A stretch of DNA of 64,000 bases from CAWFXC01 sp963819735 (GCA_963819735.1 CAWFXC010000001.1:682001-746000), one strand, 5' to 3'. Numbered from the stretch's first letter, positions 34,233-43,676 are shown. The notes: generated by a model not told the origin, from the sequence alone. Program-made: numbers and translations.

Positions 34233-34591
34233 GCCTGTACCCGCCGTGCATGAATAACCCGCGAAACGCGAGTCGCCCCTGTCACCGATGCCTCCAGGTG
34301 TCCCTATCCGAAGCGTCGTGTCGCCACGCCGTCCGAATCCGCCCTTGCCCCTACCCGCCCTTGCCCTCCGACCGGTCGTTGCCCTCCCGGTCGTCGCCCA
34401 TATCTGCCCTTGCCGTTACGGCTTCCGCTCAAGGAAAGTCACTGAGCGTGATGCCGAGCGGCAGAGTAACACGTTGAGTGGTCAGTCGCAACCACGACCC
34501 GTGAGATTCACCCAAGGAAGACCACTCAGCGCGCACAACTTGCGCCTAGAACGGGCTTCGAAGTAGCCGAGAGTGACCAGCGCGCGAACGC
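34233..34591 (-). promoter_or_regulatory. Long leader and promoter region of the pilus operon
   Basis: A 359-base gap between the cysC stop and the pilB start. It holds the promoter at 34463-34491 and a leader of about 225 bases that is G-rich on the transcribed strand, with imperfect copies of GGGCAAGGGC and GGCAACGACCGG near 34330-34410. I do not recognise a known riboswitch. No gene is convincing here. Confidence 0.45.
34463..34491 (-). promoter_or_regulatory. Probable promoter of the pilus operon
   Basis: On the minus strand TTGCGA (34491-34486) and TACTCT (34468-34463) are 17 bases apart, matching sigma-70-type -35 and -10 elements. Transcription would begin near 34457. Confidence 0.5.
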
Positions 34592-35215
34592 TCAGTCGGA
34601 GGCGAACACTCTGCGCGCGATCAGTTGGTCGACGACCTGCGCGGCAGCACGGGCAACAGGAACCACACCACCCGCGATCACCAACTCGGGCGACAGGGGC
34701 GGTTCGTAGGGGTCGTCGATGCCGGTGAAGCCGGGCAACTCCCCCGACCGGGCCTTGGCGTAGAGGCCCTTGGGATCGCGTTGCTCGCACACGTCGAGCG
34801 GCGTGTCGACGAACACTTCGAGGAACACCAGGCCCGCCGCGTCGTGCAGTGCACGCGCGTGATCACGGCCGGCGCGGTACGGGCTGATGAGCGGCACGAG
34901 CGCGATCACGCCCGCGTCGGCGAACAGCCGCGCCACCTCGCCGACCCGGCGCACGTTCTCGGTGCGGTCGTCGGCGGAGAAGCCGAGGTCGCCGTTGAGC
35001 CCGTGGCGCAGGTTGTCGCCGTCGAGCGTGTACGTGAGTGCACCCATCCCGGTGAGGTGCACCGCGAGCGCATTCGCCACCGTCGACTTCCCCGAACCCG
35101 AGAGACCGGTGAGCCACACCGTCGCGCCGTGCGCGCCAGTGGCGCGCCACCGTTCGTCGCGCGGTACGTCGCTCTCGTGCCACACGACGTTCGGGCTCGA
35201 GGCGCCCTCGCTCAC
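34592..35215 (-). CDS. cysC: Adenylylsulfate kinase (APS kinase)
   Basis: 207 residues. It phosphorylates APS to PAPS, the sulfate donor for sulfotransferases and for reductive assimilation. Visible: P-loop TGLSGSGKST (near 36), DGDNLRHGLNGDLGFS, the RRVGEVARLFADAGVIALVP segment, and the lid/substrate loop FVDTPLDVCEQRDPKGLYAK followed by FTGIDDPYEPP. The GTG start at 35215 overlaps the cysN stop (GTGA), indicating coupled translation. In many actinobacteria cysC is fused to cysN; here they are separate frames. Confidence 0.93.
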   Translation of the reverse strand: MSEGASSPNVVWHESDVPRDERWRATGAHGATVWLTGLSGSGKSTVANALAVHLTGMGALTYTLDGDNLRHGLNGDLGFSADDRTENVRRVGEVARLFADAGVIALVPLISPYRAGRDHARALHDAAGLVFLEVFVDTPLDVCEQRDPKGLYAKARSGELPGFTGIDDPYEPPLSPELVIAGGVVPVARAAAQVVDQLIARRVFASD

Positions 35216-36468
35216 GGCGTGGTGGTACCGAGCACCATGCCCGCGCCGACGGTCTCGAACGTGGCTTCGTCGACCAGGATGAAGCTGCCGGTGATGCGGT
35301 TGCGTCGGTACTCGTCGACGAACAACGGCACCGCGGTGCGCATGGTGACGCGACCGAGATCGTTCAACGCCAGCGAGCCGTGACCTTCGTCGCGGTGCAG
35401 CGTGTTGATGTCGAGGCGGTAGTGCAGTTGTTGCACACGCGCTTTCGCCGAACGCGTCGTGTGCTTGATCAGGTACGTCGCGCCGGCGCGCAACGGCTGG
35501 TCGCTGAACCAGCACACCATCGCGTCGACATCCTGCGTGACGGTGGGCAGGTTGTTCGGCCGCGCCAACATGTCGCCGCGGCTGATGTCGATGTCGTCGG
35601 CGAGGCGCACGCTCACCGACATCGGCGGGAACGCCTCGTCGATGGGCCCGCCGAACACGTCGATGCCGGCGATGGTCGTGGCGAACCCGCTCGGCAGCAC
35701 CACCACTTCGTCGCCCGGGCGGAACATCCCACTCGCGACCTGGCCCGCGTAGCCGCGGTAGTCGTGGTGATCGTGCGACATCGGACGGATCACGTACTGC
35801 ACCGGGAAGCGCATGTCGATGAGGTTGCGGTCGGACGCGATGTAGACGTGCTCGAGGTAGTGCAGCAGCGTCGGGCCTTCGAACCACGGCATGTTCGGCG
35901 AGTGCGACGTGATGTTGTCGCCGTGCAACGCCGAGACCGGCATGAACGTGAGGTCGTCGATCTCGAGCTTGGTCGCGAACTCGGTGAACTCGGCGCAGAT
36001 CTCGTCGAAACGCTCCTGCGAGTAGTCGACGAGGTCCATCTTGTTGACGCACAGCATCAGGTGCTTGACCTGCAACAACGACGCGATCACGGCGTGGCGG
36101 CGCGACTGCTCGAGCACACCTTTGCGCGCGTCGATCAGCACCAACGCGAGATCGGCGGTCGACGCCCCGGTAACCATGTTGCGGGTGTACTGCACGTGGC
36201 CGGGCGTGTCGGCGATGATGAATTTCCGCCGCGGTGTGGCGAAGTAGCGGTACGCGACGTCGATGGTGATGCCCTGCTCGCGCTCGGCGCGCAGGCCGTC
36301 GGTGAGCAAGGCGAGGTTGGTGTAGTCGAACCCGCGGTCGCGGCTGGTGCGCTCCACCGATTCGAGTTGATCCTCGAAGATCTGCTTGGTGTCGAGCAGC
36401 AGCCGCCCGATGAGCGTGCTCTTGCCGTCGTCGACCGAACCCGCGGTGGCGAACCGGAGAAGTTCCAT
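35212..36468 (-). CDS. cysN: Sulfate adenylyltransferase subunit 1 (GTPase)
   Basis: 418 residues. The GTPase subunit of ATP sulfurylase drives APS formation with CysD. Motifs: G1 GSVDDGKST, G3 DTPGH, G4 NKMDLVD, and the switch region EREQGITIDVAYRYF. Domains 2 and 3 of the EF-Tu-like fold follow. The start ATG is 16 bases after the cysD stop. The length is typical for CysN without a fused APS kinase. Confidence 0.95.
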   Translation of the reverse strand: MELLRFATAGSVDDGKSTLIGRLLLDTKQIFEDQLESVERTSRDRGFDYTNLALLTDGLRAEREQGITIDVAYRYFATPRRKFIIADTPGHVQYTRNMVTGASTADLALVLIDARKGVLEQSRRHAVIASLLQVKHLMLCVNKMDLVDYSQERFDEICAEFTEFATKLEIDDLTFMPVSALHGDNITSHSPNMPWFEGPTLLHYLEHVYIASDRNLIDMRFPVQYVIRPMSHDHHDYRGYAGQVASGMFRPGDEVVVLPSGFATTIAGIDVFGGPIDEAFPPMSVSVRLADDIDISRGDMLARPNNLPTVTQDVDAMVCWFSDQPLRAGATYLIKHTTRSAKARVQQLHYRLDINTLHRDEGHGSLALNDLGRVTMRTAVPLFVDEYRRNRITGSFILVDEATFETVGAGMVLGTTTP

Positions 36469-36484
36469 CAGAAGGCCGCCATCT

Positions 36485-37390
36485 CTAGAAGTAGCCCTCG
36501 CGCTTGCGGTCTTCCATGGCTGCTTCGGTGAACCTGTCGTCGGCCCGGGTGGCGCCCCGCTCGGTGATGCGCGACGCCGCCACCTCCATGATCACCTGAT
36601 CGACGTCGGCCGCCGGCGACTCGACCGCGCCGGTGCACGACGCGTCGCCCACCGTGCGGTAGCGCACCGTCATCTCGACCGGATCCTCGCCGTCCATCAG
36701 CGTGATGAAGGGGGAGACCGCCAGCCACATGCCGTCGCGGCGGAACACCTCCCGCCGGTGCGCGTAGTAGATGGACGGGATCTCGATGTCGTCTTCCTCG
36801 ATGTACTGCCAGATGTCGAGCTCGGTCCAGTTCGACAGCGGGAACACCCGGATGTGCTCGCCCTTGCGGTGCCGGCCGTTGTAGAGGTTCCACAGCTCGG
36901 GGCGCTGGTTCTTCGGGTCCCACTGCCCGAAGTCGTCGCGGAAGGAGTAGACACGCTCCTTGGCCCGGGCCTTCTCCTCGTCGCGCCGACCGCCGCCGAA
37001 GACCGCGTCGAACCCGTTCGCCTGGATGGCGTCGAGCAGGGTGACGGTCTGGAGGCGGTTGCGGCTCGCCCGGGGGCCGGTCTCCTCGACCACCCGCCCG
37101 GTGTCGATCGACTCCTGCACCGACGCCACCACCAGTTGCACGCCCAGCTCGTCGACCCGCCGGTCGCGGTAGTCGAGCACCTCCTGGAAGTTGTGGCCGG
37201 TGTCGACGTGCATGAGCGGGAACGGGATCCGGGCCGGCCAGAACGCCTTTTCGGCCAGCCGCGCCATCACGATGGAGTCCTTGCCGCCCGAGAACAGCAG
37301 CACCGGCTTCTCGAACTCGGCGGCCACCTCCCGGAAGATGTGGATCGATTCCGACTCGAGCGCCCCGAGGTGCGAGAGCTGCGTGGCCAT
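36485..37390 (-). CDS. cysD: Sulfate adenylyltransferase subunit 2
   Basis: 301 residues, the normal CysD length. The catalytic subunit of ATP sulfurylase has the PP-loop LLFSGGKDS (near 34), MHVDTGHNF, GGGRRDEEKARAKER, and the conserved FPLSNWTELDIWQYI segment. It heads the cysDNC run and follows the RDD gene by 11 bases. Confidence 0.95.
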   Translation of the reverse strand: MATQLSHLGALESESIHIFREVAAEFEKPVLLFSGGKDSIVMARLAEKAFWPARIPFPLMHVDTGHNFQEVLDYRDRRVDELGVQLVVASVQESIDTGRVVEETGPRASRNRLQTVTLLDAIQANGFDAVFGGGRRDEEKARAKERVYSFRDDFGQWDPKNQRPELWNLYNGRHRKGEHIRVFPLSNWTELDIWQYIEEDDIEIPSIYYAHRREVFRRDGMWLAVSPFITLMDGEDPVEMTVRYRTVGDASCTGAVESPAADVDQVIMEVAASRITERGATRADDRFTEAAMEDRKREGYF

Positions 37391-37401
37391 GGCTCAAAAA
37401 C

Positions 37402-37893
37402 CTACTGGTTTTGTCGGGAATCGGGCAACTTCGGCCGCCAGTCGTAGATGGTGGCCGTCTTGCAGATCATGTCGTAGAGCGATCGGTTCCGGCGGCTGAA
37501 CAGCACCGTGAGCACCCCGAGCCCGAGCGTGATCATCGCCAGCACCGCCCGCCAGAACGCCCGGCGTGACGACAGGGTCGCGCCGGCGCCGTCGACCACC
37601 CGCAGGCCGAGGACGGCCATGCCCGGCGCCCGCCCCGATCCCGACCACGCCGACCAGAGGATGAGCACCCCGATCACGAGGATCAGGTCCCAGTTGACCC
37701 AACGGCCGGGCTGGGGCCAGTCGAACGGCTTGCTGGTGATCAGGAACCGGAGGAACGAGTAGACCGCCAGCAGGGCGAGGTAGGCGCCGAGGATCACGAG
37801 CGCGTCGAGGGCGAAGGCGAAGGTCTGCGACACGAATCCGGCCCGGCGTCCCTGGGCGTCGCGCGACCGGACGTTGCGGATCTCGCCCTTCAC
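37402..37893 (-). CDS. RDD-family membrane protein
   Basis: 163 residues from GTG 37893. Three or four membrane segments are visible (FALDALVILGAYLALLAVYS, WDLILVIGVLILWSAW, AFWRAVLAMITLGLGVLTVL), with the RDD-type Arg-Asp near the first helix (GRRAGF...ALD) and the SGRAPGMAVLGLRVVD motif. GTGA overlaps the upstream gene, and cysD follows 11 bases later. RDD proteins are poorly defined; some are Na+/H+ transporters. A sulfur-specific role here is not shown. Confidence 0.8.
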   Translation of the reverse strand: MKGEIRNVRSRDAQGRRAGFVSQTFAFALDALVILGAYLALLAVYSFLRFLITSKPFDWPQPGRWVNWDLILVIGVLILWSAWSGSGRAPGMAVLGLRVVDGAGATLSSRRAFWRAVLAMITLGLGVLTVLFSRRNRSLYDMICKTATIYDWRPKLPDSRQNQ

Positions 37894-38609
37894 GAGCCGC
37901 CGACCTCGAGGTCGCGCGGACCCTTGCGGAAGAACACCTTGTCGACGATCCGGGCGGTGAACTCGTCGAGAGCGATTCCCTGCGACCGCATCGCGTCGAC
38001 CGTCTCGACGGTGAGGTTGGCCGTCGACTCCCGCAGCACCCCGCCGAGGTCGACCCGGCCGACGATGGCCTCGATGTCGAGGGCGGCGACGATGTCGTCG
38101 ACCGGCACCTGCTCCACGATGCGCACGAAGTCGAGCTGCGCGATCACGTTCTCGGTGACCTGCTGCACGATCACCGGGATCAGCGCCGCCGCCTGCGCCT
38201 GGTTGCGGTTCTGCTCGCGGCGGGCGACCTCGTTCAGCTGCCACAGCCGGTCCTCGACCGGGCGCAGCGCCCGTTGCACCATCTTCGGCTTGGCGACGGT
38301 ACGGGCCACGCCGGCGGTGTGTTCGGCGATCACGTCGACGACCTGCTCGGCGCGTCGTTCGGCCTGGATGGCCAGGCCCAGCACCGCGCCCGGCACCAAC
38401 GCCAACGGCCCGGGCTCGAGATCACCGGGCGCCGACGGATCGGGCACCCGGGCGAAGAACGACCCCGCGGCGCGGCCGGCGAGCCCGAGCGCACCGAGGC
38501 CGAGCTGCGTGCTGCGGCGCAGCACATCCGACACCCCGGGGGGCGGCGCGGGCACCGGCTCCACGCGCGGAACCACCTCCCGCCCCTGCTCCGGCTCTCC
38601 CGTCGTCAC
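37890..38609 (-). CDS. Hypothetical protein upstream of RDD protein
   Basis: 239 residues from GTG 38609. A Pro/Ala/Gly-rich N-terminus is followed by a moderately hydrophobic stretch (DLEPGPLALVPGAVLGLAIQ) and then a mainly helical region (RRAEQVVDVIAEHTAGVART, VPVDDIVAALDIEAIVGRVD, VDKVFFRKGPRDLEV). Similar genes precede RDD genes in other actinobacteria as I recall the pattern, but I do not recognise a named family. The GTGA overlap with the RDD gene suggests they work together. Confidence 0.75.
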   Translation of the reverse strand: MTTGEPEQGREVVPRVEPVPAPPPGVSDVLRRSTQLGLGALGLAGRAAGSFFARVPDPSAPGDLEPGPLALVPGAVLGLAIQAERRAEQVVDVIAEHTAGVARTVAKPKMVQRALRPVEDRLWQLNEVARREQNRNQAQAAALIPVIVQQVTENVIAQLDFVRIVEQVPVDDIVAALDIEAIVGRVDLGGVLRESTANLTVETVDAMRSQGIALDEFTARIVDKVFFRKGPRDLEVGGS

Positions 38610-38668
38610 GTGCCTCGCTCCTCGTCGCCGTCCCGCCGATCCGCGACTGTAGAGCGCACTCGTCGGTC

Positions 38669-38674
38669 TAGCCT
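38669..38674 (+). promoter_or_regulatory. -10 element of a likely leaderless transcript
   Basis: TAGCCT is followed by 7 bases and then the GTG start of the DUF4333 gene. That spacing places the first transcribed base at the start codon. Confidence 0.4.
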
Positions 38675-38681
38675 CCGCTCC

Positions 38682-39200
38682 GTGCGTCGCTTGTTCGCCT
38701 TCGTGGCACTGAGCGCCGCGCTGACGCTGTCGTTCGCGACGTTGTCGGCGCTCTCGACGGCGACCGCGCACGCCGCCGACCTCGGGCCGACGGCGGTCCG
38801 CCGCACCGTCGAATTGCTGGTGCACCAGAGCTATCCCGACCTCGTCTTCGGCAACATCGCGTGCCCCGACAACATCACCAAGGGGCGCGGCGTGAAGTTC
38901 ACGTGCACGGTGCAGCTGCCGGGCACGTTCCTCGTCGTCGACGCGGCGCAGACCGATGCGAAAGGCACCGTGTCGGTCACCAGCCCACAGGCGGTGATCG
39001 CCAAGGCACCACTGGAACAGTTCGTGGCCACCAACGCGTCGCTGCCCGCAGTCGTCGACTGCGGACCCGCGCCGTGGCACGCAGTGCGGCCGGGTCAGAC
39101 GCTGGTGTGCACCGCCAACCTCGCCGACGGGACCGCCCGCAATGTCGAGCTGACGGTGCAGGACACCGCGGGCACCGTCACCATCGCCGGCGTGACCTGA
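38682..39200 (+). CDS. Secreted DUF4333-like protein
   Basis: 172 residues with a clear signal peptide (LFAFVALSAALTLSFATLSA, cleavage near AHA). The mature part has two repeats of a beta-sheet unit with paired cysteines: IACPDN...VKFTCTVQLPG and VDCGPA...QTLVCTANLAD. These fit DUF4333, a small extracytoplasmic domain of unknown function common in actinobacteria. The GTG start is preceded directly by a -10-like element. It is divergent from the hypothetical gene at 38609. Confidence 0.75.
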   Translation: MRRLFAFVALSAALTLSFATLSALSTATAHAADLGPTAVRRTVELLVHQSYPDLVFGNIACPDNITKGRGVKFTCTVQLPGTFLVVDAAQTDAKGTVSVTSPQAVIAKAPLEQFVATNASLPAVVDCGPAPWHAVRPGQTLVCTANLADGTARNVELTVQDTAGTVTIAGVT

Positions 39201-39225
39201 GGCGCGGGGGTTCGGCCCCGGCCGT

Positions 39226-39699
39226 CTACCCGACGGGCAGGAGCTCGCGCGTGTGCTCGACGGTGTGTGCGACGGCGCGGCGCGTGCGCCACCGCACCGA
39301 CGGTCGACCACCGGTGTCGGCGGCCGCGAGCAGCAATCCGCCGAACATCGCGGTGTTCTTGAGGAACTGGATGCGCTGCGCATTGCGCGCGGCGGGATCC
39401 TCCTCGTCCCAGAACGCGTGACCAGCGGCCGTCGTGGGCACCAACGACCCAGCGAGCACGAGCGCGGCGACGCGCGGGAACACTCCCAGTGCGAGCGCGG
39501 CACCCGCCACCACCTGCACCGCACCGTTGATCTTGATCAGCTTGACGGTGTCGGTGGGGAGCCCGACCGCGGCGGCGATGCCCGGTGCGACCTTCTCGGC
39601 TCTCGGCACCTTCGTCTCTGGGTGCCGGAACGCATCGAGCCCGCCGTAGATGAACATGCCCGAAAGCAGCGGACGGGCGACGAAACCGGTGAGCGACAT
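39226..39699 (-). CDS. DoxX-family membrane protein
   Basis: 157 residues, four membrane segments: ARPLLSGMFIYGGLDAFRHP, NGAVQVVAGAALALGVFPRV, AALVLAGSLVPTTAAGHAFW and FLKNTAMFGGLLLAAADTGG. The GLDAFRHPE and KNTAMFGGLLL motifs fit DoxX. Function in actinobacteria is linked to redox or cell-envelope stress but not defined here. ATG 39699 is preferred; an upstream start at 39732 adds 11 non-conserved residues. Confidence 0.8.
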   Translation of the reverse strand: MSLTGFVARPLLSGMFIYGGLDAFRHPETKVPRAEKVAPGIAAAVGLPTDTVKLIKINGAVQVVAGAALALGVFPRVAALVLAGSLVPTTAAGHAFWDEEDPAARNAQRIQFLKNTAMFGGLLLAAADTGGRPSVRWRTRRAVAHTVEHTRELLPVG

Positions 39700-39780
39700 G
39701 CGTGGTTCGTACCCTTCCCCGGCCCCGACCACACGTCTCGTCGCACGTCGCCCTTCCTCCCCCGAAGTCAGGGTGGGCGG

Positions 39781-40770
39781 CTAGTGGACGCGGGCTTCGG
39801 CGGCCAGGGGGGCGGCACCGAGCTTGGCCGTCGCGCCCGACGCCACGGTGCCCCGCACGAACACCGCAATGAAGTCGCGGCGGTTCGGGGTGAGGTAGCG
39901 GTTCGGGCCCGTCGCCCCGAAGATGCCGTTGCCGTGCGCGACGTTGTCGGCACCGACGTCGTACGAGTTGAAGTTGACCCAGTCGGGGTTGATGTCGAGC
40001 TCCATGCCGCGCACCGCGCCCGCGCTCACCAACGCCTGGGCGAGTGCGAGCGGACTCAGGCGACCACCGGCCCACACCAGCGCGCCGTTGGCGTCGACAC
40101 CGACCCCGCCCCGCGTGGTGGCGACGCCGGCCACCGATGCGCCCCAGTTTCCCGGTGCCGACGCGGCCGCGGTCGGCGCACCGCCGTCGACCAGCATCCC
40201 GAGGTTCTGGCGCAGCGCGACGACCTGCTTGGCGGGATCGACGTCGCGTCCCCATTGGCCGACGGTGAACGAGCCGTCGGAATACACGATGAACGACGCC
40301 TCGCCGGCCGCCGGGCTGCGGTACGAGCTCCCGAACGAGATCACCCCGCCGTTGAAGTCACCGAACTTGAACCCGCCGTTGAACGCGGCCACGAGGAACG
40401 GCTGCTGGTCGGGCGCGACCTGGCCGCCCCACGGTGAGCTGAGCGGATCGCCGGTCCCGGGCACGACCTGCGGTCGGCTGAGCTGCGGGTCCATCCACGC
40501 CACGAACGCCCCGCCGGCCGAACCGGTGTAGAGCACGGGTCGGCCGAGCACGGTCCGGCCCGAGGGCTGCCACGCGACCGACCCGCCAGGCGTGGCCGCC
40601 GGGAGCGGTGGGACGGCGGCGGTAGGCACCGAGTGAGCGGGCACCGAGTCGGCGGCGGCGGCCGACGCGGCCGGCGCCGGGCCCACCGCGCTTGCGACCA
40701 GGCACGCGACCGCGGCGAGCGTTCCCGCCACAGTCGCGACCCTCGGGTTGGGCCTCCGGAACCGCATCAT
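39781..40770 (-). CDS. Secreted phosphodiester glycosidase (NAGPA-like)
   Basis: 329 residues. Signal peptide (TVAGTLAAVACLVASAVGPA), Ala/Pro linker, then a NAGPA/phosphodiester glycosidase domain: LVAAFNGGFKFGDFNGGVIS, RSPAAGEASFIVYSDGSFTV, ALRQNLGMLVDGGAP, MELDINPDWVNFNSYD. Family members cleave sugar-phosphodiester bonds in envelope polymers. ATG 40770 overlaps the acyl-CoA ligase stop (TGATG), so they are cotranscribed, although no pathway link is obvious. Confidence 0.85.
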   Translation of the reverse strand: MMRFRRPNPRVATVAGTLAAVACLVASAVGPAPAASAAAADSVPAHSVPTAAVPPLPAATPGGSVAWQPSGRTVLGRPVLYTGSAGGAFVAWMDPQLSRPQVVPGTGDPLSSPWGGQVAPDQQPFLVAAFNGGFKFGDFNGGVISFGSSYRSPAAGEASFIVYSDGSFTVGQWGRDVDPAKQVVALRQNLGMLVDGGAPTAAASAPGNWGASVAGVATTRGGVGVDANGALVWAGGRLSPLALAQALVSAGAVRGMELDINPDWVNFNSYDVGADNVAHGNGIFGATGPNRYLTPNRRDFIAVFVRGTVASGATAKLGAAPLAAEARVH

Positions 40771-42302
40771 CAGACCTGGCGGGTGTGGCCTTCCCAATAG
40801 GGCGCGCGCAGCTTGAATTTCTGCAGCTTCCCGGTCGCGGTACGCGCCAGCTCGTCGCGCACCTCGATGCTCGTCGGGCACTTGAAGTGCGCGAGTTGCG
40901 AGCGGCAGTGCTCCATCAGGGCGTGCTCGTCGACGTCGGAACCGGACCGCAGCACGACCAGCGCCTTGACCGTCTCGCCCCACTTCTCGTCGGGCACGCC
41001 GATCACCGCCACTTCGGCGACGGCCGGATGCGACGACAGCGTGTCCTCCACCTCGATCGACGACACGTTTTCGCCGCCCGAGATGATCACGTCCTTCTTG
41101 CGGTCGGAGATCGAGAGATAGCCCTCGTCGTCGAGGGTGCCGCCGTCGCCGGTGTGGAACCACCCGTCGACGATCGCGTCGGCCGTCGCCTCGGGCTGGT
41201 CCCAGTAGCCCTCGAAGACCACGTTGCTGCGGGCGAGCACCTCACCATGTTCGTCGACGCGCACGTGCACGCCGAGCGCGGGTGCGCCCGCGCGACCCAA
41301 CTGCCGGGCCCGTTCTCCCGGGGTGAGGTCGTCGTACTCGGCGCGGCGGCGGTTGAACGTGAGCAACGGCGACGTCTCGGTGAGACCGTAGATCTGCAGG
41401 AACTCCCAACCGAGCTCGGTCTCGATGCGCTCGATGGTGCGCGTCGGCGGCGGCGCGCCCGCGACCACCACCCGCACCCGATCACGGCCCGGAATCGGGC
41501 CGTCCCACGTGTCGGCGGCGTCGAGCACCGCGCTGAGCACCGCAGGCGCACCGCACATCAGCGTCACTCCGTGCGCTTCGATCCGGCGCAGGATCTCGGC
41601 ACCGTCGACCTTGCGCAACACGATGTGACGACCGCCCATACCCGTGACTGCGTACGTCATCCCCCACCCATTGCAGTGGAACATCGGCAACGTGTGGAGA
41701 TAGACGTCGCGGTCGTTGACGCCGGTGTGCCACCCGAACGTCGCCGCATTCACCCAGAGGCTGCGGTGGGTGAGTTGCACACCCTTGGGCCGCGCCGTCG
41801 TGCCACTCGTGTAATTGATGGTGGCGGTCGCGTTCTCGTCGGCATCCCACGGCTCGGGCCCGGTATCGAAGTCGTAGAGCTCGGCGTCGCTCTCGGCACC
41901 GATCACGAAGCGGTGCTTGGCGGTGACGCCGGCGAGCGACTCGTCGAGCTCGGGGTCGACGAGCAGGGCCGTGGCGCCGGAATGTTCGACGATGTAGCTG
42001 ATCTCGTGCGCGTTGAGGCGGAAGTTCACGGGTACGAGGACGCGCCCGTAGCCGCTCACTCCCCAGAATGCGGTGAGCAGGCGAGCCGAGTTCTGGCTCA
42101 CCACCGCGATCCGCTCGCCGCGCGCCACCCCCAGCCGATCGAGCCCGGCGGCCTGCGCCCGGGCCAGCTCGGCCATGCGGGCGCCGGTGAGCTCGGGCCA
42201 CGGAGCGGCGGGCTGCTCGGGCTCGTCGACCACGAGGACGCGGCGCCCGTAGACGAGCTCGGCGCGTTCGAGGTAGTCGAGGATCGTCAGCGGGACTTGC
42301 AC
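40770..42302 (-). CDS. Fatty acyl-CoA ligase (AMP-forming)
   Basis: 510 residues. It activates carboxylic or fatty acids to acyl-CoA through an acyl-adenylate. Motifs: P-loop INYTSGTTARPKGVQLTH, IYGLTETSPL, GWFHTGDGGTLDDEGYL, ISDRKKDVIISGGENVS, and the C-terminal ARTATGKLQKF with the catalytic Lys. The substrate cannot be read from sequence. GTG 42302 has AAGGGGGG 6-13 bases upstream. It is followed by the glycosidase gene through a TGATG overlap. Confidence 0.92.
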   Translation of the reverse strand: MQVPLTILDYLERAELVYGRRVLVVDEPEQPAAPWPELTGARMAELARAQAAGLDRLGVARGERIAVVSQNSARLLTAFWGVSGYGRVLVPVNFRLNAHEISYIVEHSGATALLVDPELDESLAGVTAKHRFVIGAESDAELYDFDTGPEPWDADENATATINYTSGTTARPKGVQLTHRSLWVNAATFGWHTGVNDRDVYLHTLPMFHCNGWGMTYAVTGMGGRHIVLRKVDGAEILRRIEAHGVTLMCGAPAVLSAVLDAADTWDGPIPGRDRVRVVVAGAPPPTRTIERIETELGWEFLQIYGLTETSPLLTFNRRRAEYDDLTPGERARQLGRAGAPALGVHVRVDEHGEVLARSNVVFEGYWDQPEATADAIVDGWFHTGDGGTLDDEGYLSISDRKKDVIISGGENVSSIEVEDTLSSHPAVAEVAVIGVPDEKWGETVKALVVLRSGSDVDEHALMEHCRSQLAHFKCPTSIEVRDELARTATGKLQKFKLRAPYWEGHTRQV

Positions 42303-42462
42303 GTTGCCCCCCTTCTCACACTTCTCTCGCTTCTCACGAGTGCGATCGCGCCGGTTGCCGAAGGTTCCGGTGACGCCGGGCGGTGCGCGCCCGGGAGCAT
42401 ACGCCCCGTCCGGGTGTGGACGACCCGCGCCCGGTATGCGCGATTTGGGGGCGCCGGTTCCG

Positions 42463-42468
42463 TAGCCT
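42463..42468 (+). promoter_or_regulatory. -10 element of a likely leaderless transcript
   Basis: TAGCCT lies 8 bases before the ATG of the coiled-coil protein gene; no ribosome-binding site is seen. Confidence 0.4.
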
Positions 42469-42476
42469 GTCAGGCG

Positions 42477-43676
42477 ATGACGAAACAGGAAAAGCCCAAG
42501 CGGTCGGGCAAGGGCGGCAGCCCCAAGAAGGCGATCAAGCGTCTCCGACGCGAAGCGGTCGCCACGCTGCGCCAGGCCCGCGTCACTGCGCAACTCGAAC
42601 TGGTCGCGGCCGACGCCGCGGCCGCGCACATTCGGGAGGAAGCGCACGCGGCCGCCGCCGCCGAGGCCGCGCAGTTGCGCGCGGAAGCGCAGAGCGAAGT
42701 CACCCGTCTGCTCGAGCGCGCCCGTACCGACGTCTCCGAATCGGCGCTGGAACTGCGCGCCACCGCCGAGGCCGAAGCGCGTGCCGTCGTCGCCGAAGCC
42801 GAGTTGCGCGCCTCGCGCATCACGACCGAGGCCGACACCGCGGCCGCCGCGAAACGGGAAGAGCTCATTGCCGCGGCGTTGCAGGAAGCAGCCTCGATCC
42901 GGCTCGCGGCCACCGACGAAGTCGCCGGATTCCTACGTCGGCTCGACGTCGAGCGGCGCGAGCTGATCGACGCCGTGCGCGAAGAGGCGGCGACGGTGCT
43001 CAGCGAGGCCCGCGCCGCGGCCGCCACCGAGTCGGCGCGGATGCGCGACGCCACCGAGCAGGAGTTGGAGACCAAGCGGGCCGAGATCCTGGCCGCGGCC
43101 ACCGAGGAGAGCCGGCTCATCCTGGAGCTGGCGACGGAAGCGGCCGACGCGCGCCTCGCCGAAGCGCAGGCCGAACTCGACCTGCAACGCGCCGAAGTCG
43201 AAGTGGCGGCGGAAGCGGTGGCGATCGCGGCGGCCAAGGCCGACGCCAAGGCCCTCGCCGACGCGAAGAAGCAGGCCGACGAAGCCGCGGCGAAGGCGAA
43301 GGAAGACGCCAAGAAGGCGGCCAAGGCCGCGAAGCCGGCGACGCCTCCGCCGGCAGCCCCGTCTGCCCCCGCTTCGACGTCGAAGACCCCTCCGGCGCCA
43401 TCGACGTCGCCCGAAGCTCCGGAGACGGTGCGCTGGCGCGCCGATACGGGCGCGGATTCGCGCCCGCTCTCCAAGGTGGGCGCGTCGGCGAAGGCGACGA
43501 CGGCCGAGGCGTCGGCCACCAATGGTGTGCACCGCGAAAACGGCGTCGAAGCCAAGATGTCGACGAACGGCGTCGCAACGGTGCCGCCGCCCTCCGCGGC
43601 GGGCGACACCGCCGCCGCGGTGGAGGCACCGGCCAAGCCCCGCCGCCGCTGGTTCCACTTCGGCCGGGTGCGCTGA
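42477..43676 (+). CDS. Long Ala/Glu-rich coiled-coil protein
   Basis: 399 residues. Lys-rich N-terminus (KRSGKGGSPKKAIKRLRREA), then about 220 residues of continuous coiled coil rich in Ala, Glu and Arg with short heptad repeats (REEAHAAAAAEAAQLRAEAQ, ATEQELETKRAEILAA). A Lys/Ala stretch and a Pro/Ser-rich low-complexity tail end in RRRWFHFGRVR. It has no enzymatic motif. It resembles DivIVA/scaffold-like proteins in composition only, so a structural role at the envelope or chromosome is possible. Confidence 0.75.
   Translation: MTKQEKPKRSGKGGSPKKAIKRLRREAVATLRQARVTAQLELVAADAAAAHIREEAHAAAAAEAAQLRAEAQSEVTRLLERARTDVSESALELRATAEAEARAVVAEAELRASRITTEADTAAAAKREELIAAALQEAASIRLAATDEVAGFLRRLDVERRELIDAVREEAATVLSEARAAAATESARMRDATEQELETKRAEILAAATEESRLILELATEAADARLAEAQAELDLQRAEVEVAAEAVAIAAAKADAKALADAKKQADEAAAKAKEDAKKAAKAAKPATPPPAAPSAPASTSKTPPAPSTSPEAPETVRWRADTGADSRPLSKVGASAKATTAEASATNGVHRENGVEAKMSTNGVATVPPPSAAGDTAAAVEAPAKPRRRWFHFGRVR

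Noticed and set aside
34233..34460. Cyclic-di-GMP-I (GEMM) riboswitch in the pilB leader
   Set aside because: The conserved GGGACGCAAAGCC-type core is not found; only G-rich repeats are visible.
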